From the NCBI GenBank assembly GCA_032690845.1, contig CM064433.1:43398658-43462657 (forward strand): 64,000 bases of DNA, read 5' to 3'. Positions within the stretch are counted from its first letter, which is position 1. Every line of letters starts with the position of its first letter. Below, one piece after another: positions 11,611 to 24,900 of this stretch. Origin of the DNA: Eleusine coracana subsp. coracana (taxonomy: Eukaryota; Streptophyta; Magnoliopsida; Poales; Poaceae). The notes below the pieces were generated by a model, which was given only the letters and a program-made list of their open reading frames with translations, searched no databases and was not told the origin of the DNA. The position numbers were made by a program, and so were the translations under genes.

Positions 11611-14600
11611 TCAAGCATCTCGAGAGACATGGATTCGATAGAGCTCCATGATGCTATTCTTTCCGATCCTGCCGATGCCGTCGATCCCGAACATCTCGCC
11701 CTCACTGTTTTGCATGACCATGTGGCTTGAGTAGACGGGGTGGCGGCTGCCGATCATGTTGCTCCACCTGGTCTGCCTACGCCCAGCGCCCATCATCATT
11801 GCGCCATGCGATGCTGGGAGGCCCGACTTGGGGTGGAAAATTTGCTTGTCCTTTTTATAAACATACACATGGCCTGGCTTCACACTGTAGTAGTTCCGAG
11901 ACAGCTTGAAACAGCCAACCATTATGTTGCCGGATTCCAGGAGTTTTGCCACGGCCTTGCCATCCTTGGGGTCGACAAGTTCATACCCAGAGATCTTGAA
12001 TACCTGGGACTGTTTGCAACAAAAAACATCATTAATTGTATGGACACATTCTACAACAACAGGTACACAAACTTCAACCGCAGATCAGATCACTCAAGGC
12101 ATACTTCAGAATAATAAAACTACACATCCCCTGCAACAAGTGGCTAAAGAAAAAAAAATTACATTCTAACAGATTAGTGATCCTTTTCCATGTGGCGCAT
12201 CTCGTAAGAGATTGAAAGGACTAAACTTGTTGACATGAGAAAGTGAGGAGCAGTTGAGACTCTTCACTACTTAGGACTATCAAGATTCAAGAAACATGGG
12301 TGGTAGTAGAGGATTGGGGAGTGGAGGTTGGTATATATCAATATCCTGTACGCCTGGTTTTTGTGTTGTTTTTATTTGTCACATTTGTAATAAGGTATTT
12401 TTTTTTCTCAAATACGCAAGAGAGCTACATATCATTGTATTAAGAGAGAAAAAAACGGCCCTATACAAACTTTACCTCCTCACTCCGGACCGAAATGTGA
12501 GGGGTTGAATTACATCATTGTTGTGCTAGATAAAACAAACAAAAATCAAGGCCTGACCCCAAACCACTACAAACAACTAAACAACTGTTGCACCTAGACC
12601 AAGGCGTCAGAGCCCTTTTGCTCCAGCAAGGCACCAAAGATATGTTCAAACAGCTGTTGCACCTAGACTCATAGTCGAACTGTTTTGCTAATAAATTCAG
12701 ACTCGGGCTGTCATTCTCAAACACACCGGCATTGCGATGTTTCCAGAGAAGCCAAGCGCCCAAGGCTATCACCAAGGGTATTATTTTCTTGCTATTCAGT
12801 CTGATATTATACATCTATTTTATATTAAATTGTTGTATAACAGTTCAAACAAGAAATCTTTTAATTGTACACTGTAGAACCATTGCTGTCAGAACTAATT
12901 TTGTTATTGATATGCAAATGTGCATCCCTCTTTTATATGCTTTTAAAAGAAAATACAGTAGTGATTTATACTCTTTGATGTTTGATGTCCTCGTGGGAAG
13001 GCACTCGAAGGTTGTGAGTGTAAAGGTAACCTAAACCTCTCATCAGTACACTCCGTATCAGACGCCTTCACATCTGCTATCTTGATTAGTTAATGCACTC
13101 AAGGTACACATCCAGAGCACAATATTCCCCTCAAAATACAAATGAAGTATATTCACCTGGGACCATATATACATTTCTCATAAAGTTTTCTTGTGAAAAG
13201 AAAAAAAAGAAGAGGGACAGGCTTTTTTAGGTTAATTTAGCATCAATATTATGTCTAAGATTTGGGAATTTTGTTTCAGTACGTCGTTAAGCCTCTATGT
13301 TAGTATGCACTGACTATAGCGAAAGAACATATACATATCTCAATAATGAGTCCAAATTCACTTGTCCGGGTTTGTTTCTAGACAAAAATGTTGAAAGTGG
13401 ACAATATGCTTTAGCAGTACAGTAAACCAAAGCCAAAGCAAGGCACTCAGATTTTTCTAATTTGCAGCATTGAAACTCAATAGCCTATGTTCTTGATTAG
13501 TGCAACAATCAGTTGCTCTCTCGACCTATTTGAACTTGATGTTTAAGCTATTTGAGTACCAAGTGTTACCATTTTCTTTGTACATACGACATTCCAATTG
13601 TGAGCGCTCAGGATAGAGAAGGATTCAGGTTCACTTCAACAATGGTATGTCAAAAAATAATATCACTTGAAAATCTATTAAAATCATGCCACTATTGTTA
13701 CTTGTGTACACATACATATACAAGTTGGTATAAAATGTGCCAGATTACAAAGACGTTTAACCCACATACACGATACACATCGTCATTGCCACACTGTTAA
13801 TGTACAAAATGTTTGAAAACATGATATATATCACATTAGCGGCACAACAACTCAATCTTTTTCTTATTAACTGTGACCCGACAAATTGACTAAGTGAACA
13901 CAAGAAACTATATGTATTAATATATATATGTTTAAACAACAGAATGAAAAATCTTCAAAAACATGGTAGTCACTGCAAATGTACCCGCTAGCCTGAATCC
14001 TTTTACAGGCAACTATATAATGATCAGGAGCAATAAAACTGTATCACTTCAGAAGATACTTGGAAATCATGAATAAAGATTATGCAACAATTTTAATTCT
14101 TTATCGCAATTGTCCATGGCAGATTAAAAGATCTCACCTCACTCCCAGATTCATTGATTGCCATAACACCAAGATCTTTGAATGCTTTGAGTGCATTTTC
14201 CATCCTTTTTCGTCCTCTATCAGTTTGGTCCTCCGACAAAAAGGCCTTTTTAATGATTATTTCATATTGTTCTCTAATGCTATTCTTAAGAAAGGTCCAT
14301 TTGAACTCTTTTGGAGGTACCAAATCAGCATACAGAAACCTGAACAAGGCTACCACTACTGCCAAGATCGAATAAAAAGTACATGTATCTGCATATTTAA
14401 AGAAAAATAAATTAATGTAAAATTTTAAGAACCTAATTACAGTAGGTGCTGTCATCAGAAAGTTAAATCTCAAATTCAAAATACAATTACATGGCAAAAG
14501 TCAAGGCCCGGTTATTTGTTCACTAGTTTATTTAACAAACAGATTCTCCTCCAGAATTTAATCATCACCTACGTGTGGATATATTGACAAACGTACCAGG

Positions 14601-17600
14601 CTGGCCTCTTTGGTCCTGTACAGGAGGTAACATATTTTTAGTCTTGTAGGGTCGTCCTGCCCAATTCAATTCCTGCCCTAGCTGCAGAAATTTGGCATTT
14701 GTTGCTCATTTGTACGAAAAATAACAATAACAAGAATGAAGTACAAAAATACAAGCGCAAAAATGTTAGTAGCTTGGAAGTGTTGCTCCATATTAACTTC
14801 ACCAACCACACATTCTTTTTACTCTTATTCGATCATAAATTATCAAAGCAATAGTTCAAAATGTTGGACTCTTCAGAAAACTATTACTATTCATTCAAGT
14901 GTGGATATTTGTTAAATTGAAGAAAGTTACTATGATGTCAATGTTTTGAATAAGCCAAAGAACGATCATATTTATATATGAAAAAACTAACCAGATGTGT
15001 AAACTTTAGTTGGGGCTCAAAGATAGTATGGCGATCCTTATCAATCATTTCAAATTGTTTTACAGCATGAGAGAGTTCACTGCTCTTTATCTTTTTGTTA
15101 AGTCCTCTTGTCGTTGCATCCATAACCAATTCTTTCCAAATACCGCCAGCATCAATTAGAGCACTGCTCTCACCGACCATCCAAAAATAATGTCTGGATG
15201 AAAAAATGAAATGGTTATGAATACCTATCTCTGTACAAGGAGAAAGTTTAGTGGCAAAAAACAGATACATACCTCGAACATGTAAATGCAGTATATATAT
15301 TATTTGTCTTAACAGCCTTTAGTGCATTCTCCTCTTCAACAAGTATAGACAGAATTATCATATCAAACTGTTCTTCTTCTAAACAATCCAAAGATTTTAC
15401 ATGCAGATTAACCTTATTATCATGTATTTCCTTTTTGCATCGGAGACATTCCCTAACCGTGTCAGCTTCATCACTTGACATACACACCACGGCAATTTCG
15501 AAGTTTGTGTTTGAACCAATCTTATCTGCACAAGAGCAAAAAAGAAATTATATAGACCTGCTAGAAAAGGAGTAACTTTATGAATCATGGATAGCAAATT
15601 TCGTCAAGAAATGCATCGATGATAACAAGTACTGTACACCTTGGATTCATGATTTAAAACCAGAATCTGTTAACATTTAGTGCTAACATATAGGAGGCTT
15701 TATATTACCTTTTTACAAAATAGTAAACTGATAAAGTACCCCTAGATCAGCATAATATGGTGTGGAAGACGTTTGGCATATCACAAAGTGGAGAGACAAT
15801 GAGTGGATGTGTTAGAGAAAGTAACAACTAGTAGCTACTAACGCACAGCTGGAAATTATACCTTCACACAATGTTTGCAGCAATATGAAAATAGAAGATA
15901 AATTGACATGGCTTGTCCTTGATCTCATCTCCTTTAAGGGAATGTCCATGAAACCATATTCTGAGAGCTTCATGGGCCCAGATTTCTCGTTATTCTCATA
16001 TGACATCATATGGCTACCACCCTTAAGTTTTCCTTTGTAAAAATAATCATTTGGAAACTTGCTGATAAGAGGATGCATTGAGGACTCGTGCATGAGCATC
16101 AGTACTGCTTCAGGAAACATCTGCTGTAACTTATCAAAAATGCTAACACCATATCCTGCATCCTTGCACATCTACAATTTAACAAATAACTTTTATATAT
16201 ATCAAAAAGCTAACACCATATATATCTTTTGCCACTGGATATATCTAAGAGTTTAACAATAATAGTGGGAAACAATCCAACAAATAAAATGATACAGCAT
16301 AAAATACTGTTTTTTTATATTTTCCTTCATCATTTGTCAAGAATTAACCACTACATCTACACATGTGATTCAGTAAAAAGTAAAACAACAAAGCATGTTT
16401 GCACTGAATGTCACCATATGGCAGACACCTAACAAACAATACAAGTCCTTCAGATGTTTACTATATCATTCTTTTCAGAAAGATAATAGTAAATTATGCA
16501 CGATTTTTTTGCCACAGCTTGCTAAATATTATATGAACCCTTTCCTACTGCCTATATTCAGATTCAATATATCGGTTCATGTTGCCCCATCAAATTTACT
16601 GCCATTTTGTTTTCACATAAACAAATGCCCTATAAGTGGCATATTATCATTTCCATGCAGTAATAACATCAGTTTCAAGTAGAACCTGAGTTGAATCAAT
16701 ATACAATATAACTGTCTTAAAAATTGTGTAAAACTGATTCATGAAAGTAAGCCTTCTTCATGAATATAACTATCTATGGTGAAGGGATGAAGAATAAATC
16801 AAAGTTTGTAAGTGGTGGAACAATCTGAACACATTCAAAAGAGAACACATTTATAGATGTTAAAGGAGAAGATTTACCTCACTTTGAACAGTAGGCTGTA
16901 AATGGTAAGGATCCCCAAACAATATGGTGTGTTTCAGAGGATGATGAAACGGAACAAGTAGTTCAGCCTCTTTGATCTGATTAGCACCAAGAACAAACAG
17001 CACATCAAATGGAACCATCTCCATATCAAGTAATTTCCAAGTGCAATCAACCGTGGTAACAACAATGTTGTAGTGTTTAAGGCAGAATTTATCCAACTCA
17101 TCTCTATTTTTTGGATTGGGTAACTGCAGCGAGTCTGTAAGACTACCCATCAATTTTAGACAACTCATCCTCGTTCTGTTCAGGGCCTCTGCGAGGGTGT
17201 ATGAGTTATCTATTAAAGCTGCATCCACACCCGGCATAATGTGAAATGCTGCCGCTACACAGTCATCCCTCTGATTTGAATTCTTCAAGAGATCTTCAAA
17301 TTCTTTCAACATATTCTGCAGCTCTCTAATATTGATGTTTTTTGGGTCAATCAAAGAAAAATCTTCGCCATGTCTGTCCAGGTACTCTAGGCACTCACGA
17401 AGATACTCAATGAACTCGTTGAATCTCATCCGAAAAATACTGGTAGAGAAATCTAATAACCCAGGTACTCTACATCTTGGACATGAATCAGCATCGCTAC
17501 AACGTTTGTAATGATAGAATCCACTCAAATCAAGCAGAGAATATATCATCTTCAATGAACCTTTGCATTGTTGCACACAGCAATATAGTTCGTGAGAGCG

Positions 17601-19349
17601 ATCTTCGAGGAATACTTTCCCACATTGAGAAACATTGTAAGCTTCTAGGCTTCTAATATCATTGAGCATAACAATATTATTAGATATCTCCTTCAGATGC
17701 ATCAATAAATGAGGTATGGTTGAAGAACATGGGAGACAAATTAGAACATTTTGCTTTGACTTGACAAATTCTTTCACTTCATCAACGATGTATTTGCTTG
17801 TACTACCCAGTGGAGTCCACACAACATTGCAACCCGTTGATTCAGCACAAGATTTGCCCAATTTGGTAACCTACATTAGAAATAACATGGAAATATAAAG
17901 CAACCGAAAAACTGACTTGGAATTTATGGCTTAAACGAAAATATAGTATACATGATGTTACTTTACCTTTTTGTCTAGTTCAATGACACCTTGAATAGCA
18001 GCAATACTCATTTCATTTTCATGAGATAGAATATCCGAGAGTTCCAATTGGTAATGAACGTTAGTTAAGAAACTAACATATTTCAGATTCAGTGACTTCA
18101 ATTGTTCAGGATTGGAGACAACCATTTTGAAACCTCTCTGAAAGAACGTGTCGCGCCCAACCCCCACAACGATGCCAAGTGCAGAGGACGAAACATCCAA
18201 ATCTGTGTCTTTGAGAGGCTTACATGTCAGCAAACAAACATCATAGTCACGAGCAATGTGACGACACAGAAAATCATCCGGGTTGCTTGCATCAAGATTA
18301 ATGTCCAAGTACACACAGTGTGAACCACATTGATCAACTGAGAGGAGCTCACAGAATTGAACTCGCTTAGGATTGTGTATAGCTGAAGATAGTGTTGCCC
18401 TCACTTCTTCTAGTAACAGTGGACGATGGGTATCAGCGAAGTGCTCTGTTGAGTCAAAGGAATTGGGAATCTTGTTCACCTAAATGGAATGCCAAAGCAG
18501 CTAGTTGTAATCATCTTCCTCACCTATATAGATACTACTACAGTAGTGTGTGCAAGCACTTAACGAAGTGGAAGGTACAGGTAATCGAACCTTGTGCTTG
18601 TAGAAGTTTTCGTCGAGAACGTCGGCAACCGTCCAGGACAGCAATGCCTCCGAGAGGAAGGTGCATTTGGGCAGCGACATGGATGGAGAAGCAATTGGCG
18701 TCGCCGGCTCCACCGCGCCAGCGGCCAGTTGCCGGCTCGTCGTCGCAGCGGCGCGCCCTGGGCCATCTCCTTCCTCCCTGGCGCCGTCTTCCTGCGATGG
18801 GACGACGCGCCGCCGCGCCGGCGACCCGTTGCTGCCTGCAGCTCCGTCGCCGCCAGGCATTGGAACGCCTCCTCCGGCGCCCTGCTGCTGCTGGTGGTGG
18901 TCGGCGAGCTGAGGGGCCAGGACTCCATCAAGGCTGCGCCTTTCCTCCTTCCCGGCCTCGCCGTCGAGCCCTCCTTCGTCGCCGAGCTGCTGGTCATCGC
19001 TCTGCACCTGCAGCGGCTGAACGCGGCCAAGGTCCGGCCTTTCCTCCTCGACGCGGTCGTTGCGCCCTGTCTCGGGCTCTTCTTGGTTGGCCTCGCCGTT
19101 GAGCCCTCCACGGCCACCGCCGCCACTCGTTTGCTCGCCGGCGCGCGGCGGCGCAGCCTGTACCGCGTGGCCGCCCGCCGTGTCGCCCTCGGCGTCGCGG
19201 CTCCCGTGCGGCTCGGCGGCTGAGCCTTCACCGGCCGTGTCGCCCTTGCTCATCTTCTTCCTGTTGCGCTTTTCTCGACGACGGCGCAGCCGTCCTTCGC
19301 CGGGGACGGGTGCCTGCTCGCCGTCGCGCCTTCCGCCGCCTTCTTCCAT
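11611..19349 (-). CDS. B1: degenerate SEN1/UPF1-like helicase fused to papain-like domain, 1242 aa
   Basis: Nine exons on the minus strand: 18591-19349, 17967-18479, 16878-17870, 15862-16171, 15273-15525, 14992-15193, 14597-14681, 14138-14358, 11611-12003. All phases join and the frame is open. Residues 1-253 are low-complexity with a basic cluster RLRRRREKRNRKK (possible nuclear signal) and end in WTVADVLDENFYKHK, a block typical of plant SEN1-like helicases. Residues 254-424 match the region ahead of the ATPase core (LLLEEVRATL). Residues 425-1038 follow the helicase layout but with TPLGSTSK for GPPGTGKT (443-450), VLGANQ where DEAA is expected (717-722), GDPYHLQPTV at 743-752 and HESSMHP for QYRMHP (783-789). 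Residues from about 1015 resemble papain: DQRGQP then VVVALF (Cys missing), SHGAMMMG (His1178) and QNSEG (Asn1211). Likely neither an active ATPase nor an active protease. The 5' start is shared with B2. Confidence 0.82.
12393..12812 (-). mobile_element. LINE 3'-end fragment inside B1 intron 8
   Basis: Read on the minus strand, it encodes ALGAWLLWKHRN followed by VFEN, a motif found near the C-terminus of grass LINE ORF2 proteins, and ends in a 3' tail with poly-A (poly-T at 12394-12403 on the plus strand). It is about 420 bp, 5'-truncated and not functional. It lies in the same transcriptional orientation as B1. Confidence 0.6.
18501..18590 (-). other. B1 intron 1, readable through
   Basis: The short intron between exons 1 and 2 (18480-18590) continues open in frame from exon 1 as far as 18501. 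The donor AAG|GTTCGA is weaker than the B2 donor CAG|GTGCTT. I placed the junction by homology with B2, where LYRDQ joins VQQIP; in B1, FYKHK joins VNKIP. A read-through form would end soon after. Confidence 0.45.
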
Positions 19350-19432
19350 TCCGAGCTCGCCGCCGCCGCCGCCGCCCTGACGCCGCGCGCCTCGTGCTCC
19401 ACCGATGCCGGCCGCCCCCCTGCACGCCGCGA

Positions 19433-19468
19433 CTAAACCCTTGCCGCCAGCGGCGTCGTCGAGCTCAT
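19433..19468 (-). other. uORF in B1 leader (11 codons)
   Basis: An ATG with the reading MSSTTPLAARV and a TAG stop lies 83 bp upstream of the B1 start. B2 has a matching uORF at 53548-53589 (14 codons, MVALSSTTPLTRV). The peptide tail and stop are conserved although the surrounding leader has diverged, and the initiating ATG sits at different places. It could affect translation of the main frame, but this is inferred from conservation between two copies only. Confidence 0.4.
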
Positions 19469-19487
19469 CGCCACTATTTCTCTCTTT

Positions 19488-19491
<4 letters not shown>

Positions 19492-19522
<31 letters not shown>
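19492..19522. repeat. (CT)n microsatellite in B1 leader
   Basis: About 15 CT units, read as (GA)n on the B1 sense strand, just upstream of the uORF. A second (CT)n(GT)n run lies at 19950-19987. Pyrimidine/purine runs like this are common in grass 5' leaders. Confidence 0.8.
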
Positions 19523-19525
<3 letters not shown>

Positions 19526-19950
19526 TTTTAGCTTTGGCCTTGCACCCGTTGCTGTGTTTTGTCCGGTCCGGTCTTGGGACACAGTAGTGTATGCGTGGAG
19601 GTTGTATTGTACAGTGTGTTCAGCGTACAGCCGTGGACCAAAGCAAGCAAAGCCTGCCTGCAGCTTTGCTTGATCTTTCCAAATCGAACCAAAGATTTGA
19701 CGCAAGTTTTTGAACGAAAATTTCATCCCAGTCAGCCAGAGCGGGACGGGGAAAGGCCGGTCGTAAAGGAATTTTGAGCGGGATGTCATGTCCATCCGCA
19801 TTATTAAAATTGTATGCCAACGATCACAATTGTGCATCGGCTAAGTTTAACCTTATGATTCTAATCTCTCCAAAATCACAGAACTTCGTTCCATGTCACG
19901 TGTGCACCACACACTGTAGAGATCCGTTGCATTGATCTTTTGGCTAAACA

Positions 19951-19987
<37 letters not shown>

Positions 19988-20257
19988 ACAGAACGAAGCA
20001 AAGAGGTGCCCTGTTTAGCGTACCGTGCTTTAGCAGCCAAGCGTACCGTGCAAGCTGCCTCCCTGCTTAGCGGTGCTTGTTTTGCTTATGTTATGCACAA
20101 ATGGCTAACACGTTATTAATGCATCTACATGGCCAAGTTAGATATATTTTGAAGATTTTCTAAAATTGGTTTGACAATGTGTATGTTTTAGTATCTAACT
20201 TTTTAAGTATGAGTCTTATTACTTTTGTGTGATAAATTTCTTCTTTATTATATGCTA
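19523..20257. other. B1 upstream region without a gene
   Basis: Probable B1 leader and promoter on the minus strand, with shared blocks to B2 (GACCGGACAAAACACA near 19550-19570). It holds a (CT)n(GT)n microsatellite at 19950-19987 and AT-rich sequence of unknown origin up to the LINE boundary near 20258. ORFs here show no recognisable domain. Confidence 0.4.
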
Positions 20258-21157
20258 TCAGACTTCATGTGGTTGATTGGAAAGCTATGGAGAACAAATC
20301 TTATAAAAAGATAAACATTTGGCAGGGTAACTCCTTGACTATTGCTGGGAGGAAAACATTGATACATGCTAGCTTTTCCAATGTACCAACTTACCACATG
20401 TTGATGTATTTGATCCCTAAGACAGTCAGTGACAGAATGGATAAAGCTAGAAGGAAATTTTTCTGGCAAGGGGGAAGTAGTAAAAAGAAATATCATCTAG
20501 TAAAGTGGGATACTATTTGTAAGAGTAAAAAGAAAGGTGGACTAGGAATAAAAAACCTGAGGAAGATGAATATAAGTCTGTTGGTAAAGTGGTGGTGGAA
20601 ACTTGAGAATGAAGAAGGATTGTGGCAAGATATAATCAAAGCCAAATATATAAAGGGTGAGGCAATTGGTAATGTCAGAAACAAACAATCAGATTCTCCT
20701 ACATGGTCTGATTTGTTAAAAGTGAGACATATCTAAATTAATAAAGGACGAATGATATGACCAGTTTTGTCACCACAGACAGCTACCTACCCAACGATCT
20801 AGAGCCTCCGTTCTGTCTAGACCACCTCTATCCAATCACAAATATGTGTGGACCCAGTATGTGTAAAACTTCTTACACTCATTCCTTCACAAAATTCACT
20901 CATCCCTCTCCTCCCACTCCATTTTTTCTTACATCCCTTCCCACATGTACCCACCTACCCACACACGTTTTCTACCCTGCCTTGATTTTCTCCTCTTTAA
21001 TTTTCTCCATTTTCAAATTCCAAAGGTAGCGTAATTATTCTTTCTAAAATTGTCTCTACCTCCACACATACCGTAACTCTTTCCAAAAATTTCTCACCTT
21101 CCCTTCCCACCGTTTATAGGTTTTTTTCTTTTCTTTCCAAAATCCTGTGTCCTGTCC

Positions 21158-21990
21158 ATGTCCTGCCGACGTCTAGCACATCGATGTCCAGCCATGAATA
21201 GACACACTGCCCCAGAATCCAGATCGAAGTCGCATCCCGTACATGAGATCCCTCCTCCGTGCGCTGCCGCGCCACCTCGAGCTCCTTCCTCCGTGCTCAG
21301 CAGCCCGCCCCCGTCATGCTCCCTTGAATGTGTCGCCGCCGGTGTCGTGCCGCCACCCCGACCCCTGCCCGCGCCCTATCCACCGGGCATGTTGCCGCGG
21401 CCCCACCATGAGCCACCGCTGGGATGGAGGAAGAGGTTCGCCCCTGCCGGCGAGGACGAGGATGGAGGAGCCAGAGACGGTGTTGCCCCGGTTTCACGCC
21501 TCTGCTGCAGCCATGGTCAGTTGTGCAACAACGGAGGCCTTAAGGCGACACAGCGACGGTAGCCATGATCAGCACTCATTGTCTTGTTAAAATTTCCGCC
21601 AACTCATTGTCTTGCGTTTTCCATTTTCATAGACTGTTGTACCAGGTCGTGCTCGTGTTCCTTACTCTTTATCTCAATCTAGATCGTCAGTTTCCACATG
21701 CGTGCGCGCGAGGCGAGTGGATCGGCATCGGAGAGTGGTGGTGGCGGAATGGGCACCGCAACGACTAACCTCGAGGGCTGGCAGGCCGACAGCTCTGCAT
21801 CCGAGGCGGAATCGCCGACCTCGAGCTCACCGACCTGCAGTGCAGCCTCGCCGTGCTCTCCATCTCTGTGCCCTGAAGGTGAGGCCTTCGCGGGCTCCTC
21901 CGATGCACTTTGTATCTTGTCTGAGGCATTTTTGCCATGGCGGAGGCCATCACTCAGAATGCTGGAAGCCTGGAACCAAGGTAATCTCTG
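21158..21990 (+). other. GC-rich gene-like segment carried in Helitron 1
   Basis: This stretch is far more GC-rich than the rest of the Helitron and shows exon-like edges (AACCAAG|GTAATCTC at 21980). It has several overlapping ORFs but no frame with a recognisable domain. Helitrons often capture host exons, so this may be a decayed captured gene. Its source is unknown. Confidence 0.35.
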
Positions 21991-21999
21991 ACCGAATGT

Positions 22000-24900
22000 G
22001 AACTTATTTTTCGTCTTTGGAAAATTCAGTTTTTGCCGAAAGTTTTGAGCAATCTTGAGATGGGAAACTCCAGCGGGACCATATCAGTCTGATTTTTTCC
22101 TTTGCAGTTCCTCATCGCTGCTCAATAAATATTCATTAGCTGAGAAGGCTAATAGATTTTAGCTGGAGATGTGCTGGAAACTCATCAGCAACTAATCAAG
22201 GCAGCTCGATAAATATTTGTCCCCAAAAAGAATAAGTTATGCCGTTGTCTACTCTATATTGCCTTCAGATGTTAGCTATTTTATATTGATTTTAGAAACT
22301 TCTACGCACCCAGAAAATGCCCCGCATTTCCATTTCATTCATTATGGATTTTTGGCATTTGACTGATGAACTCAAGTTAGCAGAGTTAGGTATAGTTTGG
22401 ACCTTGCTATTCAAGATGCAAGTCATGCATAATAAAAGTTTTTTTTTAGTGTTGTTTCATATTAATGTAAAAAATTTTGAGGAATTGTACTCCAGTTTTG
22501 TAGTTAGCAAAAAATTTATGTGCTTCATATGTGCAGGTTTGAGATTGCAATTGCTCATAACATCCTATTCAGGTAACTTAGCACCGTGAAAAAAATGTAG
22601 ATTTTGTTTTTTTTCTTTAATGTTCTTTCATCCTTGCTTTTAGAAGAAAACCATTTCTGAACCTTTTTTGGCATGATCTATTTAGTGCTATCCTTTCATA
22701 TCGTGAGTAATATTTTCTATCGTGAGTAATATTTTCTGATATGGGGCATTTTAATAAGTCAAGGTATGGGTGTTATGAACTGATTGTGTAAAGTTCTAGA
22801 AGTAATGTATGGTAGATTATTATCTCTTTGATAAAAAAGTGCTTGTGCAGATTGCTCTCATCATGGTTTATCCACCATCAATTCTAGCACACTGGGCCAG
22901 CTGCTCTCTTTAGGTCAGCAACGGAAGTGACTAAGACCAGATTCTGTGTATCCGAAAGTCAGGTTCTAAGAACAGTGAGATATGTAAACTGCCATGAGTT
23001 TTATCTATAAATTGTAGCAAGCTCTTGTGTGTGTAATAATGGGAGTATACATTGCAGTTGAACTGTTGAGTAAATAATTTGGGATGATGTGTCACACTTT
23101 TGAGATAATATGGAACCTACATTTCAATAGTTGTTATTGTGTATTAGAATACTAGGTTATTTAGATCTCAGGATGTTTATTATTAGTATTACATGCCAAT
23201 GGTAGCTACATTGAACGAGGAGTTGAAAAGCCTGTAGTCTTTGAAGCTAGATCAATGAAATTCAAGTTTACCCATACTAAGGGTAATATTACAATAAAAT
23301 ATTGTGATTTATCCCTAGTCCCATCATTTTGTATATGATATCTGTTATTTATTATATATAGTAAAGTTTATCAGAACTAGCTTGTTTCTTTTCTTCTACA
23401 ATCGGTCAGTATCTCTAGAATCTGATAAGAGTTTTGTAGCTGTATTTATCTTTTTTATAAAATGCCAATCTTTGTGCCTTAGCAAATTGTCATATCCATT
23501 GATCATCAGGGTGTTGTAATAGCTGTAAACTCATATGAACAATATTTTTCGTTCTAAATATCTCCATCTATAAATTATAGCACCAGACAGCAAAATTAAA
23601 ACCCAGTATTTGAAAGTGGTGATGTTTCCATCACTTTTACTTACATGCTTGTGTCTTTCCTGATATACACGTCGATTCAACTGTGTTATTCCATTTGTGA
23701 TCCTAATCGATATTACATACACGTCGATTCAACTTTTACTTACATGCTCAAACATCTTTTGTCATCTGGCATAGATGATAACCAATTAGGTACAATGTTT
23801 ATGAAACAAAAACTAGGAACTCAAGATTTTTCTTGTCTGCTTGTTTTTTGTTGTTGAAATTTTCAATCATTTTCTTGTAGGGGGTTCTTGGCAGAGACCT
23901 AGCATGTACATAGGTAAGTAACGACTACAATCTTTCACATGATTATATGTGATACTGCAAGAAAAATGAATGGAAACATTAAAAGTTTATCCTGTGAGAT
24001 ATATGATTTCTCAGAGTTATTTCAGAACCAACCTCTGTTTTGTTTTGTCCAAAAACTAGCAAGATGTGTTATCTGGTTATAGCTTGTAGGCTAAAAAAAC
24101 ATTGGTGGCATCTATACTCTATTTCCATTGAAAATGCATGTTGCACGATACTTTTAGTGGGCTTGATTTTACGATGAACTACTTTGACCACCGGCTATTT
24201 TGATATCTCAGTTTATAATGAACTACTTTGATCACAACGCATACTACTTTTTATCATTTTTCTTTCATTTGAATTTTTATTATGGTCCATTAGCAAGGAT
24301 GTAAGATTTCAAATTTTTTCTACACCTTACATTGTAAGTTTATGAAGGCCAATTTACTAGCTATGTTCTATTATGCATTGAAGTATTTAAGGATTGTTGG
24401 TTAGGTTTCACATTATTTATTATGCATCCATCTTTTTCAGCACAATGCAATAGTTTAGATGTACACACAAATCGTGGGATTAATGTGGATTCTAGGTCTA
24501 GGCATATTGATTGCCAAGGTTAGGTTAAAAATGTGGGGTTATGGAGGATTTGATCATTCAAGGGATACTTCTTATTGTTCTGAGCTATAAAATATCTCTT
24601 ATTTTATTTTTTCATCCTATTATGATAGTGTACCACTGGTTTTCCAGATCAAGAATTAGTGACATCTGATTTCTCCTTTTAGAGATCCAGAATTAGTTTA
24701 GAAAAAAAAACATATATAAGTATCCTGGTTCTTCTGCCCCTGAATTGCATGAGAGCGTGAGATGAGAACTTATTATACGTTCAGATGAATATTGCATTCA
24801 TGCATGATATTTGAGCATATGTGAGAATGCTTTTATTAGCTAAGTACAAGGAGACTACTACGTAGAATGGAAAGTCAAAGTTAACTACTAATCTATCTAA

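Noticed and set aside
18392..19223. Plus-strand ORFs of more than 200 codons opposite B1 exon 1
   Set aside because: The GC-rich first exon is open on several frames. The minus-strand frame is conserved with B2 and splices to the helicase exons; the plus-strand ones are not conserved in that sense.
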